A DNA stretch of 64,000 nt, taken from Methylobacterium sp. J-090 (GTDB lineage Bacteria > Pseudomonadota > Alphaproteobacteria > Rhizobiales > Beijerinckiaceae). A program made the position numbers and the translations under genes. Below, one piece after another: positions 7,890 to 17,944 of this stretch (position 1 is the first letter of the stretch; every line of letters begins with the position of its first letter). The notes below the pieces were generated by a model. That model had not been told where the DNA came from. It ran no database searches and saw only the letters and a list, made by a program, of their open reading frames with translations. The stretch is from NCBI RefSeq assembly GCF_022829345.1, contig NZ_JAKSXV010000028.1, positions 62,001 to 126,000 of the forward strand, read 5' to 3'.

Positions 7890-8606
7890 ATGCTGTCCCG
7901 CTCCCCGACCGCCGGCCTGCTCGGCCTCGTTCTGCTCGCCCAGGCGGCCCAGGCGGAGCCGGCAGGCACGTGCCAGGACGGCCCGGATTTCGGCCAGCCC
8001 GCCAGCCTCGCCACGGTGATCGGCCCTGAGCGCGTCCCCTTCGTGAAATCCACGTGGCAGGACAAGGCCTGCCCGTCGGCGCGGGCGGCCTGCCGCGAGG
8101 CGGCCTATCTGGTGGCTGGCAACCGGGTGCTGGTGAACGGCACCCTGCGGGATTTCGCCTGCGCCACCTATCGCGGTGCCAAGGGCGCGACGCGCAGCGG
8201 CTGGATCGCGCGAAGCGCCCTGAACATCGAACCACCCGCGAATCCGGCCCTCGCCGACTGGGTCGGCACCTGGGTGAGCGGACCGGAACAGACCATCACC
8301 ATCGTGGCCAAGGGCGACAGTCTCGTCCTCGTCGGCGAGGCCACCTACGGGACGCAGGACCCGGAACGCGTGCGGCGCGGCGCCGTCAACACCGGTCAGT
8401 TCCAGGCGACGGCGCGGCCGACGGGATCGAGCCTCGGCTTCACCGAAGCGGAAGCGGGCGGCCAGACCCGTCCCTTCGGATCATCCGACGACTTCGCCTG
8501 TCAGGTCCGCCTTCGCCTCGTGCCACCGTTCCTGCAGGCGGAGAGCAATCAATCCTGCGGCGGCATGAACGTGACCTTCACGGGACTCTACGGCCGGAAG
8601 GGTTGA
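7890..8606 (+). CDS. Secreted protein of unknown function, SH3-like N-terminal part
   Basis: 238 residues from the ATG at 7890, preceded by GAGAGAAGG at good spacing. A signal peptide (residues 1-20, ending AQAAQA|EP) is followed by a Cys-containing region (TCQDGPDF, DKACPSARAACREAAYL). The run LVAGNRVLVNGTLRDFACATYR to TRSGWIARSALN is typical of bacterial SH3-like folds. The second half (TWVSGPEQTITIVAKGDSLVL onward) looks like a beta-rich lipocalin-type domain. The cysteines suggest periplasmic disulphides. It follows the amidase by 28 bp and may be part of the same transcript. I do not recognise a named family with certainty. Confidence 0.8.
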   Translation: MLSRSPTAGLLGLVLLAQAAQAEPAGTCQDGPDFGQPASLATVIGPERVPFVKSTWQDKACPSARAACREAAYLVAGNRVLVNGTLRDFACATYRGAKGATRSGWIARSALNIEPPANPALADWVGTWVSGPEQTITIVAKGDSLVLVGEATYGTQDPERVRRGAVNTGQFQATARPTGSSLGFTEAEAGGQTRPFGSSDDFACQVRLRLVPPFLQAESNQSCGGMNVTFTGLYGRKG

Positions 8607-8625
8607 GGGCGACGCCCCCTCCCCC

Positions 8626-9633
8626 TCAGGCGTGGTGCGCCTCGGCTTTCTCCGCCTCCGAAGGCGCGCCCCGCGTGCGCCACAGGCTGTAGCTGACGCC
8701 GGCCACCAGCAGCACCACGGTGACGGCCAGCGACACCCAGGCCGGAACGTGGACGAGGTCGAACGTGTCGGCGACCACGATCTTGGTGCCGATGAAGATC
8801 AGGATGAAGGCGAGCGCCGTCTTGAGGTAGGCGAAGCGGTCCACCATGGCGGCGAGGGCGAAGTAGAGCGCGCGCAGGCCCAGGATGGCGAAGATGTTCG
8901 AGGTGTAGACCACGAAGGTGTCGGTGGTGATGGCGAAGATCGCCGGCACGCTGTCGACGGCGAAGATCACGTCGGCGCCGTTGACGAGGATGAGCGCCAG
9001 GGCCATCGGCGTCAGCCACAGGGCGAGCTTGCCGGTCTTCGGATCGGGTTTGCGCACCACGAAGCGCTGGCCGTGCAGCTCGGGCGTGATGCGCAAGGCC
9101 TTCTGGAGGTAGCGCACCGCCCGGTTCTCGTTGATGTCGCCGGGCTCCTCCTCCTTCGAGAACAGCATCTTGAGGCCGGCGAAGATGAGGAACGCGGCGA
9201 AGATCGACAGCACCCAGGCGGCCTGATGCACCAGGGCGGCACCGAGCCCGATCATCAGCCCGCGCAGGAGCACGGCGGCGAGGATGCCCCAGACCAGCAC
9301 CCGGTGCTGGGCGGCGCGGGGAATGCCGAGGGCCGTGAGGATGACGGCGATGACGAAGACGTTGTCCATGGACAGCGACTTCTCGACCACGAGGCCGGCC
9401 ACGTATTCCTGACCCGCCTGGGCCCCAAGATACCACCACACCCAACCGCCGAAGACGAGGCCGAGGCTGAAGTAGAACGCCGTGAGGAGCAGGCTCTCCT
9501 TCACGCCGATCTCGTGGTTCTTGTCCTTGTGCAGGAGCCCGAGGTCGAAGGCGAGGAGGCCCGCGATCAGGGCGTGGAAACCGAGCCACATCCAGACCGG
9601 CTTGCCGAGCCATTCATAGGTGAGAAGTTCCAT
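8626..9633 (-). CDS. TerC/Alx-family membrane protein
   Basis: A 335-residue protein with about nine membrane helices. Family marks are VVEKSLSMDNVFVIAVI near residue 80, with the acidic DN pair thought to line a metal path, HRVLVWGILAAVLLRGLMIG, and VNGADVIFAVDSVPAIFAIT. In E. coli the homologue Alx is pH-induced and manganese-linked; TerC proteins help load metal on exported enzymes. The region before the start codon (9634-9840, shared with a divergent flavoprotein gene) was checked for a yybP-ykoY riboswitch and nothing convincing was seen. Confidence 0.9.
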   Translation of the reverse strand: MELLTYEWLGKPVWMWLGFHALIAGLLAFDLGLLHKDKNHEIGVKESLLLTAFYFSLGLVFGGWVWWYLGAQAGQEYVAGLVVEKSLSMDNVFVIAVILTALGIPRAAQHRVLVWGILAAVLLRGLMIGLGAALVHQAAWVLSIFAAFLIFAGLKMLFSKEEEPGDINENRAVRYLQKALRITPELHGQRFVVRKPDPKTGKLALWLTPMALALILVNGADVIFAVDSVPAIFAITTDTFVVYTSNIFAILGLRALYFALAAMVDRFAYLKTALAFILIFIGTKIVVADTFDLVHVPAWVSLAVTVVLLVAGVSYSLWRTRGAPSEAEKAEAHHA

Positions 9634-9840
9634 GCGCGGACCGTCGATGCTTCTTGAGGAGAGAAAGCACCGGCTCCGACATCACGGAACGCATCACAGA
9701 GCATCCCGCCAGAGGGGCCCGCAGCCGATGGGCCCGAGTTGGGGCCAGGGGGGTCGCGAATCAAGGGTGGCGCTTGACAGGGGCACCCGCGCGACGGCCA
9801 TGCCGGGGGTACGAAGCTCGGAGGATCGCGCGGAGTTCGG

Positions 9841-11064
9841 ATGACGGGACATCACGACAACGGCCCGGCGGTGATCGGCGGTGGGCCGGCCGGGCTGATG
9901 GCGGCGGAGGTGCTGGCGCGGGCCGGCCACGCCGTGACCGTCTACGACCGGATGCCGTCGCCATCGCGAAAACTCCTCATCGCCGGGCGCGGCGGGCTCA
10001 ACCTCACGCATTCCGAGGCGCTGCCCGAATTCCTCGGCCGCTATCATCCGCAGGATGGAACGCTCGCCCGGGCCATCGAGAGCTTTCCGCCCGAGGCCCT
10101 GCGGGCGTGGTGCGCCGATCTCGGCCAGCCGACCTTCGTCGGGTCGAGCGGCCGGGTGTTCCCCGAGAGCTTCAAGGCCTCGCCCCTGCTGCGGGCCTGG
10201 CTCGCGCGCCTCGATGGCCTCGGTGTAAAAATCCGCACCCGGCACCGCTTCGTCGGTTGGTCGGAGGCGGGCGCGGTCCTGTTCGAGACGCCGGAGGGCC
10301 GGGTCGAGGCCCGTCCCGCCGCCCTGCTCCTGGCGCTCGGGGGCGCGAGCTGGCCGCGCCTCGGCTCGGACGGCGCCTGGGTGCCGGTGCTGGAGGGCGA
10401 GGGCATCCCGGTGACGCCGCTCGAGGCCTCCAATGTCGGCTTCTCCGTCGATTGGTCGCCGGTGTTCTCCGAGCGCTTCGCCGGCCAGCCCCTCAAGCGC
10501 ATTGCCCTCGCGGTGGGCGATCGGCGCGTTCGCGGCGAGGCAATGATCACCGCCGAGGGGATCGAGGGCGGCGCGCTCTACGCCGCGTCCCACGCGATCC
10601 GGGCGGCCCTCGCCGGTGGGCCGGGGATCGCCATCACGGTCGACCTGCGCCCCGACCTCCCGGAGGCCGCCCTGACCCAGGCCCTGAACCGGTCGAGATC
10701 CGGCGAGTCCCTCGCCAACCGCCTGCGCAAGGCCGCCGGGCTCTCGCCCGTGGCGGCGGGGTTCCTGCGCGAGGCGGCGGGACGCGCGCTTCCCGGCGAG
10801 GGAACGGCCCTCGCCGCCCTCATCAAGGCCGCGCCCCTGCGCCTCCTGGCCCCGCGCCCCATTGCGCGGGCGATCTCGTCCGCCGGCGGGGTGCCGTTCG
10901 GGCAGATCGACGACCGCTTCATGCTGAGCGCCCGCCCCGGCACGTTCGTCGCCGGCGAGATGCTCGACTGGGACGCCCCCACGGGCGGCTACCTGCTCCA
11001 GGGCGCCTTCGCCAGCGGCCGGGCGGCGGCGGAGGGGATGCGCGCCTGGATGGCGCGCCGCTGA
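9841..11064 (+). CDS. NAD(P)/FAD-dependent flavoprotein, HI0933/PP4765 type
   Basis: A 407-residue flavoprotein. An N-terminal Rossmann dinucleotide motif (AVIGGGPAGLMAAEVLARAG) is followed by SRKLLIAGRGGLNLTHSE, the signature of HI0933-like proteins, and the typical YLLQGAFASGRAAAEGM end. The family also includes BaiN; most members, including the PP4765 branch that this resembles, have no assigned substrate. ATG at 9841 gives the normal length. It converges on the collagen-like gene. Confidence 0.85.
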   Translation: MTGHHDNGPAVIGGGPAGLMAAEVLARAGHAVTVYDRMPSPSRKLLIAGRGGLNLTHSEALPEFLGRYHPQDGTLARAIESFPPEALRAWCADLGQPTFVGSSGRVFPESFKASPLLRAWLARLDGLGVKIRTRHRFVGWSEAGAVLFETPEGRVEARPAALLLALGGASWPRLGSDGAWVPVLEGEGIPVTPLEASNVGFSVDWSPVFSERFAGQPLKRIALAVGDRRVRGEAMITAEGIEGGALYAASHAIRAALAGGPGIAITVDLRPDLPEAALTQALNRSRSGESLANRLRKAAGLSPVAAGFLREAAGRALPGEGTALAALIKAAPLRLLAPRPIARAISSAGGVPFGQIDDRFMLSARPGTFVAGEMLDWDAPTGGYLLQGAFASGRAAAEGMRAWMARR

Positions 11065-11080
11065 TGTGAGGTCCGGCGGA

Positions 11081-11100
11081 CGACCGCCGCGCCGCGGTCG
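11081..11100. terminator. GC hairpin between converging genes
   Basis: CGACCGC (11081-11087) pairs with GCGGTCG (11094-11100) over a 6-base loop, in the 83-bp gap between the flavoprotein and collagen-like stops. No T-run follows on either strand, so termination is only a possibility. Confidence 0.35.
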
Positions 11101-11147
11101 TGGCGGCGCGCCGCGATGCGTCGGACTCCTCGCGGCGCGAAGTGGGC

Positions 11148-11990
11148 TCAGAGGCGGCCGCAGACGGCCACCAGCCCCTGGCTCTCGGACGGGCACGATG
11201 CACCCGTGCCTCGGCTCATGGTGGCGCTGCCCGTGGGCAGGCAATAGGCCGAGACCAGGGTCTCGCCGGTCTCGCAGGTCACGGCGCAGCCGCCGGTCGG
11301 GCAGGATTCGGGGCGCAGCACCCGGAACGGCGACGGCGCGGCCGTGGCCGCCAGACCCGTCACGCCGGCCGGTCCCTGGGGACCCGCCGCGCCTCGGGCG
11401 CCCACTTCCCCCTTCACGCCCGCCTCGCCCTTGGGACCAGCGTCACCCTTGGGACCAGCGTCACCCTTGGGCCCCGTATCGCCCTTAAGACCCGTGTCAC
11501 CCTTGGGACCCGTTTCCCCCTTGGCGCCGGCCTCTCCCTTGGGACCAGCGACGCCTTGCGGACCGGGCGGGCCCTGCAGGCCGGCGACGCCCTGCGGCCC
11601 GGTGGCGCCCTCTTCGCCCTTGGCACCGGCCTCGCCCTTCGGGCCGGGCTGGCCGACGGGGCCGCAATTGGACACCACGGCCTCGCGCTCATCCTCGCCC
11701 GCCTTCAGGGTCGCGACGCAATTGTGCGGCATGTGGGGCAGGCGGAAGACGAAGCGGCCGCGGCTGTCGGCGATGACGGAGATGTCGTCGTCGAGGATCA
11801 CGGTGAGGCCGGGTTTGCGCACGCTGCCGGAGATGCGCAGATCCCCGTTCTCGAAGCGCGCGTCGTAGACCTGGATCGGCTGGACCGGTGCCTGCGCCCG
11901 GCGGGGCCTGGCCTGCTGCGCCTCGGCCGAAACGGTCCCGGCACACACGAACAGGCCCGACAGGACCACGAGGAAGCGATCGAGGCGCAT
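11148..11990 (-). CDS. Secreted collagen-like (G-X-Y repeat) protein
   Basis: 280 residues from the ATG at 11988-11990, which has GGGAGAG six bases upstream. A signal peptide (residues 1-22, ending TVSA|EA) leads to a small N-terminal domain (40-109) with two cysteines. Residues 110-214 are 35 uninterrupted Gly-X-Y triplets rich in GPK, GEA, GDT and GDA, and therefore strongly charged. A C-terminal domain (215-280) holds six cysteines (ESCPTGGCAVTC, SAYCLP, ASCPSES, VAVCGRL) and probably trimerises the helix. Bacterial collagen-like proteins form stalks on surfaces or spores. Function here is unknown; adhesion or matrix is a guess. Confidence 0.85.
   Translation of the reverse strand: MRLDRFLVVLSGLFVCAGTVSAEAQQARPRRAQAPVQPIQVYDARFENGDLRISGSVRKPGLTVILDDDISVIADSRGRFVFRLPHMPHNCVATLKAGEDEREAVVSNCGPVGQPGPKGEAGAKGEEGATGPQGVAGLQGPPGPQGVAGPKGEAGAKGETGPKGDTGLKGDTGPKGDAGPKGDAGPKGEAGVKGEVGARGAAGPQGPAGVTGLAATAAPSPFRVLRPESCPTGGCAVTCETGETLVSAYCLPTGSATMSRGTGASCPSESQGLVAVCGRL
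11349..11663 (-). repeat. Collagen-type tandem repeat, 35 Gly-X-Y codons triplets
   Basis: Repeated 9- and 18-bp units (variants of the reverse complement of TTGGGACCAGCGTCACCC) encode 35 successive G-X-Y triplets. The best-conserved copies lie at about 11428-11480. Such arrays gain and lose units by slippage, so length variation between strains is expected. Confidence 0.85.
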
Positions 11991-12213
11991 GCATTCTCTC
12001 CCGGCTGATCCCGCGTCTCGTGCGCGGCGGTCACGAGTGCTGCCCTGCCCGCCCCCCAGGGTCAAGCTACGTAGTCGACCGCAGTTGGGATCCAGGCTTC
12101 GCCGCATCGGGCCGCCCGCCCGCATGCATCCACAGGCCAAGCCTCTGGCGATAGGGACGGAACGCCGGGAGGTCGCAGGCCGATCGCGCAGCCGCCGGAA
12201 ATCGGTTGAATAT

Positions 12214-12228
12214 GTTCCTGTTTTGTTC
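12214..12228 (+). promoter_or_regulatory. LexA (SOS) box upstream of imuA
   Basis: The sequence reads GTTC, seven bases, GTTC (12214-12217 and 12225-12228), an exact match to the direct-repeat operator used by alphaproteobacterial LexA. It lies 27 bp before the imuA ATG, where repressor would block the promoter of the imuA-imuB-dnaE2 cassette. Confidence 0.85.
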
Positions 12229-12255
12229 TTATCATCCGGTCATGGAGCCGCCCGG

Positions 12256-13053
12256 ATGACGCCAAGCCCCCCCGCCCGCCGACCGGACGCAGCCCCCCGC
12301 GAGTGCGGCGATGCCAGTTCGCGGCTCGCAGCCCTGCGCACGCGCATCGCGATCCACGACTCGCAGACCACCTCGCGAAAGACCCTGTCGTTCGGGGTCC
12401 ACGCCGTCGATGGGGGCCTGCCCGGCGGCGGCCTCGGCCTCGGCCACCTGCACGAGGTCGCCCCCGAGGCCGAGGGCGACGAGCCGGCGGCCCTGGGTTT
12501 CGCCCTCGCCCTCGTCGCCCGGCGCCTCGCCGAGGTCGCGGGCGACGCCCTCCTCGTCATCGCGAGGGGGCATCCGATGCCCTACGGCCACGGGCTCGCC
12601 GGCCTCGGACTCGACCCCGGGCGGCTGCTCCTGTTCGAGGCGGGCAGCGACAGCGACGCCTATCGCGCCCTGGAGGAAGCCCTGCGCACCGGGGGCTTGG
12701 CCGCGGTGGCCGGCCTCGTCGATGCCGGCCTGCCCCTGACCCAGAGCCGGCGCCTGCATCTGGCCAGGGGACGGACGGACGGGCTGCTCCTCGTCCTGCG
12801 CCCGGCGGGGGCGGAGAGCCCCAACGTGGCCGCGACCCGCTGGCGGATCGCCGCCGGCAAGGCTCTGCGTGACCGGTTCGGCTGCATCGAGCGGCCGTGC
12901 TGGCGGGTGCGGCTCGACCGCTGCCGCAACGGACGGACGGGAGATTGGCTTCTGGAGTGGGATCATGCCGCGCATCGTTTCGGTCTGGCTGGAGCATTGG
13001 CCGGTCACCCGCCTCAGGCGGGCGGCGCGGGCTCTCTCGGCGGACGGCCCTGA
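12256..13053 (+). CDS. imuA: SOS mutagenesis protein ImuA
   Basis: 265 residues from the ATG at 12256. It is a RecA/SulA-superfamily accessory factor of the ImuA-ImuB-DnaE2 mutasome. Typical segments are SFGVHAVDGGLPGGGLGLGH (residues about 46-65), LLVIARGHPMPYGHGL, and ATRWRIAAGKALRDRFGC near the end. A strict Walker A motif is not evident, as expected for ImuA. Its end overlaps the chosen imuB start by 89 bp, so the proteins are tightly coupled. Expression should be damage-inducible through the LexA box at 12214. Confidence 0.9.
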   Translation: MTPSPPARRPDAAPRECGDASSRLAALRTRIAIHDSQTTSRKTLSFGVHAVDGGLPGGGLGLGHLHEVAPEAEGDEPAALGFALALVARRLAEVAGDALLVIARGHPMPYGHGLAGLGLDPGRLLLFEAGSDSDAYRALEEALRTGGLAAVAGLVDAGLPLTQSRRLHLARGRTDGLLLVLRPAGAESPNVAATRWRIAAGKALRDRFGCIERPCWRVRLDRCRNGRTGDWLLEWDHAAHRFGLAGALAGHPPQAGGAGSLGGRP

Positions 13054-14551
13054 AGATACGACTCCCCTCGTGGTCGCCGCCGGGGAGGCGACGGGCCTGC
13101 GCCTCACCGCCGTCGATGCCCGTGCCCGGGCGCTGGGCCTGCGCCCCGGCGAGCCCCTGGCCCGAGCCCGCGCCCGGCTGAGCACGCCGCTGTCCGTCCA
13201 TCCGGCCGATCCGGAGGCCGACGCGGCGGCCCTCGACCGCCTCTGCCTTTGGGCCAAGCGCTATACGCCGAACGTGGCGGCCTTCGGCGAGGCCGAGGGA
13301 CGCGACGGATTGTTCCTCGACGTCGCGGGATCGAGCCACCTGTTCGGCGGCGAGGCCGGGCTGATGGCCGACCTCGCCCGGCGGCTCTCCGCCAACGGCG
13401 TGCCGGCGCGCATGGCGCTCGCCGGCACGCCCGGCTGCGCCTTCGCGCTGGCCCGCCACGGCGCCGGCGGCCTCGTGCCGGCCGGCGGCGAGGCGGCCGC
13501 CCTGCGCGACCGGCCCGTCCTCGCCCTGCGCATCGAACCGGAGATGGCCGCCACCCTGGGACGCCTCGGCCTGCGCCGGATCGGCGAACTGATCGACGCC
13601 CCCCGCGCGCCCCTGGCCCGGCGCTTCGGCGAGGGGCTGATCCGGCGCCTCGACCAGGCGCTCGGGCACCGGCCCGAACCCCTGGTGCCTCTGGACGAAC
13701 CGGCGGCGCTCGGTGCCGTGCGCGGGTTCCTCGACCCCATCGGCCATCAGGCCATCATCGTCGCGACAGTGGCGCGCCTCATGGAGACCCTGGCCCCGCG
13801 CCTGGAGGCGGCCGGCCTCGGCGCACGCGCGCTCCGCCTCACCCTGCACCGGGTCGACGGCGTGATCCGCACCCTCGCCCTCGCGTTGAGCGAGCCGACC
13901 CGCTGCCCGGTGCAGGTGGGGCGCCTCCTCGATCTCCGCCTCGACCGCCTCGGCTCCGCCCTCGATGCGGGCTTCGGCTTCGAGACCGTGCGCCTCGACG
14001 TGGTGGGAACCGGCCCCGTCGCCGCCCGGCAGGTGGATTTCTCGAGCCGCGGCAGGGGGGCGAGCGCGTCCGGACTCGCCGACGCCCTGCGCCAGCGCCT
14101 GGGGCGCGGCATTCTGCACCTCGCACCGCACGCGAGCCACGTGCCCGAGCGGGCCGAGGCCGTCGAACCGTGGCGGGTGACCCGCGTCGCCCTGCGTCGG
14201 CCGGAGCGAGCCACGGGTCTGCCCCGCCCCCTCGTCCTCCTCATCCGCAGCGAGGCAGCCGAGGACGTGCTGGCCCCCGACGGCCCGCCCCAGCGCTTCC
14301 GTTGGCGCCGGCGCCTGCACCGGGTCGCCCACGCGGACGGCCCCGAGCGCATCGCCGGGGAGTGGTGGTCGGGCAGCGCCCCCACCCGCGACTATTACGT
14401 GGTCGAGGATGAGGCCGGACGGCGACTCTGGATCTACCGGCAGGCGCCTTCTCCGGCGCAAACCGTTGCCCCGTCGAACACTCTTGCCCCGTTGCAAACT
14501 CCTCCCCAGACCCAGGCGGCGGGCTGGTTCATCCACGGGATGTTCGCGTGA
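12965..14551 (+). CDS. imuB: ImuB, inactive Y-family polymerase homologue
   Basis: 528 residues from ATG 12965 ([13 protein letters not shown], a standard ImuB start). It has a Y-family fold but lacks the catalytic acidic residues: the N-terminal metal-binding Asp is replaced in [10 protein letters not shown], and the usual DE pair is replaced in [14 protein letters not shown]. ImuB proteins act as a hub that binds the beta clamp, ImuA and DnaE2. A second overlapping upstream in-frame reading exists but would sit entirely inside imuA. The dnaE2 start is 22 bp after the stop. Confidence 0.92.
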   Translation: MPRIVSVWLEHWPVTRLRRAARALSADGPEDTTPLVVAAGEATGLRLTAVDARARALGLRPGEPLARARARLSTPLSVHPADPEADAAALDRLCLWAKRYTPNVAAFGEAEGRDGLFLDVAGSSHLFGGEAGLMADLARRLSANGVPARMALAGTPGCAFALARHGAGGLVPAGGEAAALRDRPVLALRIEPEMAATLGRLGLRRIGELIDAPRAPLARRFGEGLIRRLDQALGHRPEPLVPLDEPAALGAVRGFLDPIGHQAIIVATVARLMETLAPRLEAAGLGARALRLTLHRVDGVIRTLALALSEPTRCPVQVGRLLDLRLDRLGSALDAGFGFETVRLDVVGTGPVAARQVDFSSRGRGASASGLADALRQRLGRGILHLAPHASHVPERAEAVEPWRVTRVALRRPERATGLPRPLVLLIRSEAAEDVLAPDGPPQRFRWRRRLHRVAHADGPERIAGEWWSGSAPTRDYYVVEDEAGRRLWIYRQAPSPAQTVAPSNTLAPLQTPPQTQAAGWFIHGMFA

Positions 14552-14573
14552 AGCTTCCCCTCCGGGCGGGGGC

Positions 14574-17500
14574 ATGACGCCGCCCTACGCCGAGCTTGCC
14601 GTGACCACGAACTTCTCCTTCCTGCGCGGGGCTTCCCACCCGGAGGAGATGGTGGCGACGGCGGCCGCGTTCGGGTTCGCCGCCATCGGCATCGCCGACC
14701 GCAACACGGTCTCGGGCGTGGTGCGCGCCTATGCGGAGGGCCTGCGCCGGGCCAAGGCCGGGGAGCCCTCCGTCCGCACCCTGGTCGGCGTGCGCCTCGT
14801 GACGGAATGCGGGTTCGAGGCGGTCACCTATCCCATGGACCGGGCGGCCTATGGCCGCCTCTGCCGCCTCCTCACCCTCGGCAACCGTCGCTCGGAGAAG
14901 GGCGCCTGCCGGTTCTCCTTCGCCGAAATGCTGGCGGCGAGCGAGGGCCAGATCCTCATCGTGATGCCGCCGGAGGACCTGGACCAGGCCTTCGCCGACC
15001 ACCTCGCGGCCCTCGCCGAGGCCGCGCCCGGGCGGACGTTCCTCGCCGGGAGCCATCATCATCGCGGCGACGAGCGCCGCCGCCTCGGCCGCCTCGCCGA
15101 ATGGGGGAACCGCCTCGGCGCGCCCCTGGTGGCGGTGTCGGACGCCCTCTACCACGCCCCTGGCCGGCGCCCCCTGCAGGACATCCTCGCCTGCATCCGC
15201 GCCGGCTGCACCCTGCGCGAGGCCGGCTATCGGCTGGAGGCCAACGCCGAACGCCATCTCAAGCCGCCCGACACGATGGCGCGGCTGTTTGCCGACCACC
15301 CGGACGCACTGGCCCGGACGGTGGAGATCGCGCAGGCCTGCGGCTTCTCCCTCGACCAGCTGCGCTACGAGTACCCCGACGAGCCGGTGCCACCGGGCCG
15401 GACCGCGCAGGGCTATCTCGCCGACAAGGTCCACGAGCGCGCCCGGTGGCGCTACCCGGACGGCATCCCCGAGGCCATCGCGAACACCATCGCGGAGGAA
15501 CTCCGCCTCATCGCGAAGATGGATTACGCGCGCTACTTCCTCACCCTGTTCGACATCGTCGAGTTCGCCCGCGACAAGGGCATCCTGTGCCAGGGCCGGG
15601 GGTCGGCCGCCAATTCCGTGGTGTGCTACTGCCTCGGCATCACGGCGGTGGACCCCACCGAGATCCGCCTGCTGTTCGCGCGGTTCATCTCGGAGAACCG
15701 GGCCGAGCCGCCCGACATCGACGTCGATTTCGAGCACGAGCGCCGCGAGGAGGTGATCCAGCACCTCTACGACCGCTACGGCCGCGACCGCGCCGCCATC
15801 TGCGCCACGGTGATCCACTACCGGCCGCGAAGCGCCATCCGCGAGGTCGGCAAGGTACTGGGCCTCACCCCCGACATCACCGGCCTCATGGCCGACACCG
15901 TCTGGGGCTCCTGGGGCGCCGACCTGCCCGACACCCACGTCGAACAAGCCGGCCTCGACCCGAGGAACCCGGCGATCCGGCAGGCCTTGGACCTCGCCCA
16001 CGCCCTCATCGGCTTCCCGCGCCACCTGTCCCAGCATGTCGGCGGGTTCGTGCTCACGCGCGGGCGCCTCGACGAGACCGTGCCGGTGGGCAACGCCGCC
16101 ATGGCGGACCGGACCTTCATCGAGTGGGACAAGGACGACATCGACGTGCTCGGCCTGATGAAGGTCGATGTGCTGGCGCTCGGCATGCTGAGCTGCCTGC
16201 GCCGGGGCGTGGAGTTCCTGCGGCACGATTACGGGCATGACTACCCGACGCTCGCCGATCTTCCGGCGAAGGATAACGCCGTCTACGAGATGTTGAGCCG
16301 GGCCGATTCCGTCGGCGTGTTCCAGGTCGAGAGCCGGGCGCAGATGTCGATGCTGCCGCGCCTGAAGCCGCAGGAGTTCTACGATCTCGTGGTGCAGGTC
16401 GCCATCGTCCGCCCCGGCCCGATTCAGGGCGACATGGTGCATCCGTACCTGCGCCGGCGGCAGGGGTTGGAGCCTGTCGTCTACCCGTCCCCGGCCCCCG
16501 AGCATGGAGATGCCGACGAGCTGGAGAGCGTCCTGAAGCGGACCTACGGCGTGCCCCTGTTCCAGGAACACGCCATGCAGATCGCCATCACGGCGGCCGG
16601 GTTCCTGCCGTCCGAGGCCGACGGCCTGCGCCGGGCCATGGCGACCTTTCGGCACAACGGCGAGATCGTGAACTTCCGCACCAAGTTCGTCGAGGGCATG
16701 GTGGCGCGCGGCTACCCGCGGGACTTCACCGAGCGCTGCTTCAAGCAGATCGAGGGGTTTTCCACCTACGGCTTTCCCGAGAGCCACGCGGCGAGCTTCG
16801 CGCTGCTCGTCTACGCCTCGGCCTGGATGAAGTGCCGCCACCCCGACGTCTTCCTCGCCGCGATCCTCAACGCGCAGCCCATGGGGTTCTACCAGCCGGC
16901 CCAGCTCGTGCGCGACGCCCGCGCCCACGGCGTCGAGGTGCGCGGCGTCGACGTGAACGCCAGCGACTGGGACTGCACCCTGGAGCCGGCCTCCGAGCCT
17001 CCGCCCCCGGGGGTTCCCCGGCGCCTCGCCGTCCGGATCGGCCTGCGCCAGGTGAGCGGCGCGCCGGAGGCGGCCATGCGCCGCCTCGTGGCCCTGCGCG
17101 GAAACGGCTACGCCAGCATCGAGGGCCTGCAGGCGGCGCTCGCCCTGCCGCGCAACGCCCTCGAGCGCCTCGCCGAAGCCGACGCCTTCCGCTCCCTCGA
17201 CCTCGACCGGCGCGCGGCCCTGTGGGCGGTGCGGACGCTGGAGGGCACATCGAGCCGCAAGGCCGCGTCGCGCCAGGGCACCGACCGGCGCGCCCATCTC
17301 CTGGAAGCGCCGATGCCGCTCTTCGCCTTCCACGCCGATGACGGGCTGTTCCGCGCCGAGCCCGCCGTGGCCCTTCCCACGATGGAGGCTTCCGAGCATG
17401 TGGCGGCGGATTACGTCTCCACGGGGCTCTCGCTGAAGGGCCATCCGGTGGCGTTCTTCCGGGCGCGGCTCGCCCGGATCGGCGCGATTCCCGCCCGCGA

Positions 17501-17876
17501 CCACCACGACGCGACGCGCGTCCCCAACAACGCCCGCGTCACCGTGGCGGGCCTCGTGCTCACCCGCCAGCGCCCCGGCACGGCGCGCGGCACAGTATTC
17601 CTGACCCTCGAGGACGAGACCGGCATCGCCAACGTCATCGTGTGGGCCAAGGTGTTCGAGGCTCACCGGGCAATCGCCATGGGCGCCCGCTTCCTCGCCG
17701 TGCGCGGACGGGTGCAGCGCCAGGGCCTCGTGGTCCATCTCCTGGCCGAACGGTTCCGCGATCTCACCGCCGAGCTGCGCACCTTGCGCGAGGGCGGCCT
17801 GCGCCTGCCCCCCGAGACCACGGATTTTTCGGCCCCAGCCGACCGGCGCGTCTATCGCAGCCGGGACTTTCATTGA
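14574..17876 (+). CDS. dnaE2: Error-prone DNA polymerase DnaE2
   Basis: 1100 residues from ATG 14574 ([20 protein letters not shown]), preceded by GGGCGGGGG. An N-terminal PHP domain (residues 1 to about 280) is followed by the C-family polymerase core. The catalytic aspartates lie in [13 protein letters not shown] at about residue 379-391, and the second active-site region is around [20 protein letters not shown] helix-hairpin-helix region and an OB-fold (about residues 985-1080, [23 protein letters not shown]) complete it. Length and domain order are those of DnaE2, not replicative DnaE1. It performs translesion synthesis during SOS together with ImuA and ImuB. Confidence 0.95.
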   Translation: MTPPYAELAVTTNFSFLRGASHPEEMVATAAAFGFAAIGIADRNTVSGVVRAYAEGLRRAKAGEPSVRTLVGVRLVTECGFEAVTYPMDRAAYGRLCRLLTLGNRRSEKGACRFSFAEMLAASEGQILIVMPPEDLDQAFADHLAALAEAAPGRTFLAGSHHHRGDERRRLGRLAEWGNRLGAPLVAVSDALYHAPGRRPLQDILACIRAGCTLREAGYRLEANAERHLKPPDTMARLFADHPDALARTVEIAQACGFSLDQLRYEYPDEPVPPGRTAQGYLADKVHERARWRYPDGIPEAIANTIAEELRLIAKMDYARYFLTLFDIVEFARDKGILCQGRGSAANSVVCYCLGITAVDPTEIRLLFARFISENRAEPPDIDVDFEHERREEVIQHLYDRYGRDRAAICATVIHYRPRSAIREVGKVLGLTPDITGLMADTVWGSWGADLPDTHVEQAGLDPRNPAIRQALDLAHALIGFPRHLSQHVGGFVLTRGRLDETVPVGNAAMADRTFIEWDKDDIDVLGLMKVDVLALGMLSCLRRGVEFLRHDYGHDYPTLADLPAKDNAVYEMLSRADSVGVFQVESRAQMSMLPRLKPQEFYDLVVQVAIVRPGPIQGDMVHPYLRRRQGLEPVVYPSPAPEHGDADELESVLKRTYGVPLFQEHAMQIAITAAGFLPSEADGLRRAMATFRHNGEIVNFRTKFVEGMVARGYPRDFTERCFKQIEGFSTYGFPESHAASFALLVYASAWMKCRHPDVFLAAILNAQPMGFYQPAQLVRDARAHGVEVRGVDVNASDWDCTLEPASEPPPPGVPRRLAVRIGLRQVSGAPEAAMRRLVALRGNGYASIEGLQAALALPRNALERLAEADAFRSLDLDRRAALWAVRTLEGTSSRKAASRQGTDRRAHLLEAPMPLFAFHADDGLFRAEPAVALPTMEASEHVAADYVSTGLSLKGHPVAFFRARLARIGAIPARDHHDATRVPNNARVTVAGLVLTRQRPGTARGTVFLTLEDETGIANVIVWAKVFEAHRAIAMGARFLAVRGRVQRQGLVVHLLAERFRDLTAELRTLREGGLRLPPETTDFSAPADRRVYRSRDFH

Positions 17877-17944
17877 AACGCCGGTCGGCTTGTACGACTC
17901 TGCCCCGAAACGTATATCCGATGACGATACACACGGAGGGCGAC

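Noticed and set aside
9774..9815. TTGACA as a -35 box for the flavoprotein gene
   Set aside because: No acceptable -10 hexamer lies at 16-18 bp spacing; TACGAA is 30 bp away.
9634..9840. Possible yybP-ykoY (Mn/pH) riboswitch upstream of the TerC/Alx gene
   Set aside because: The conserved loop sequences of that riboswitch were not found on the minus strand; homology of the protein alone is not enough.
11349..11663. Repeats in the collagen gene as a CRISPR array
   Set aside because: Units are contiguous, in frame and encode G-X-Y triplets without spacers.
14529..17873. 1114-codon minus-strand frame opposite dnaE2
   Set aside because: Antisense shadow of a full-length DnaE2 with all motifs.
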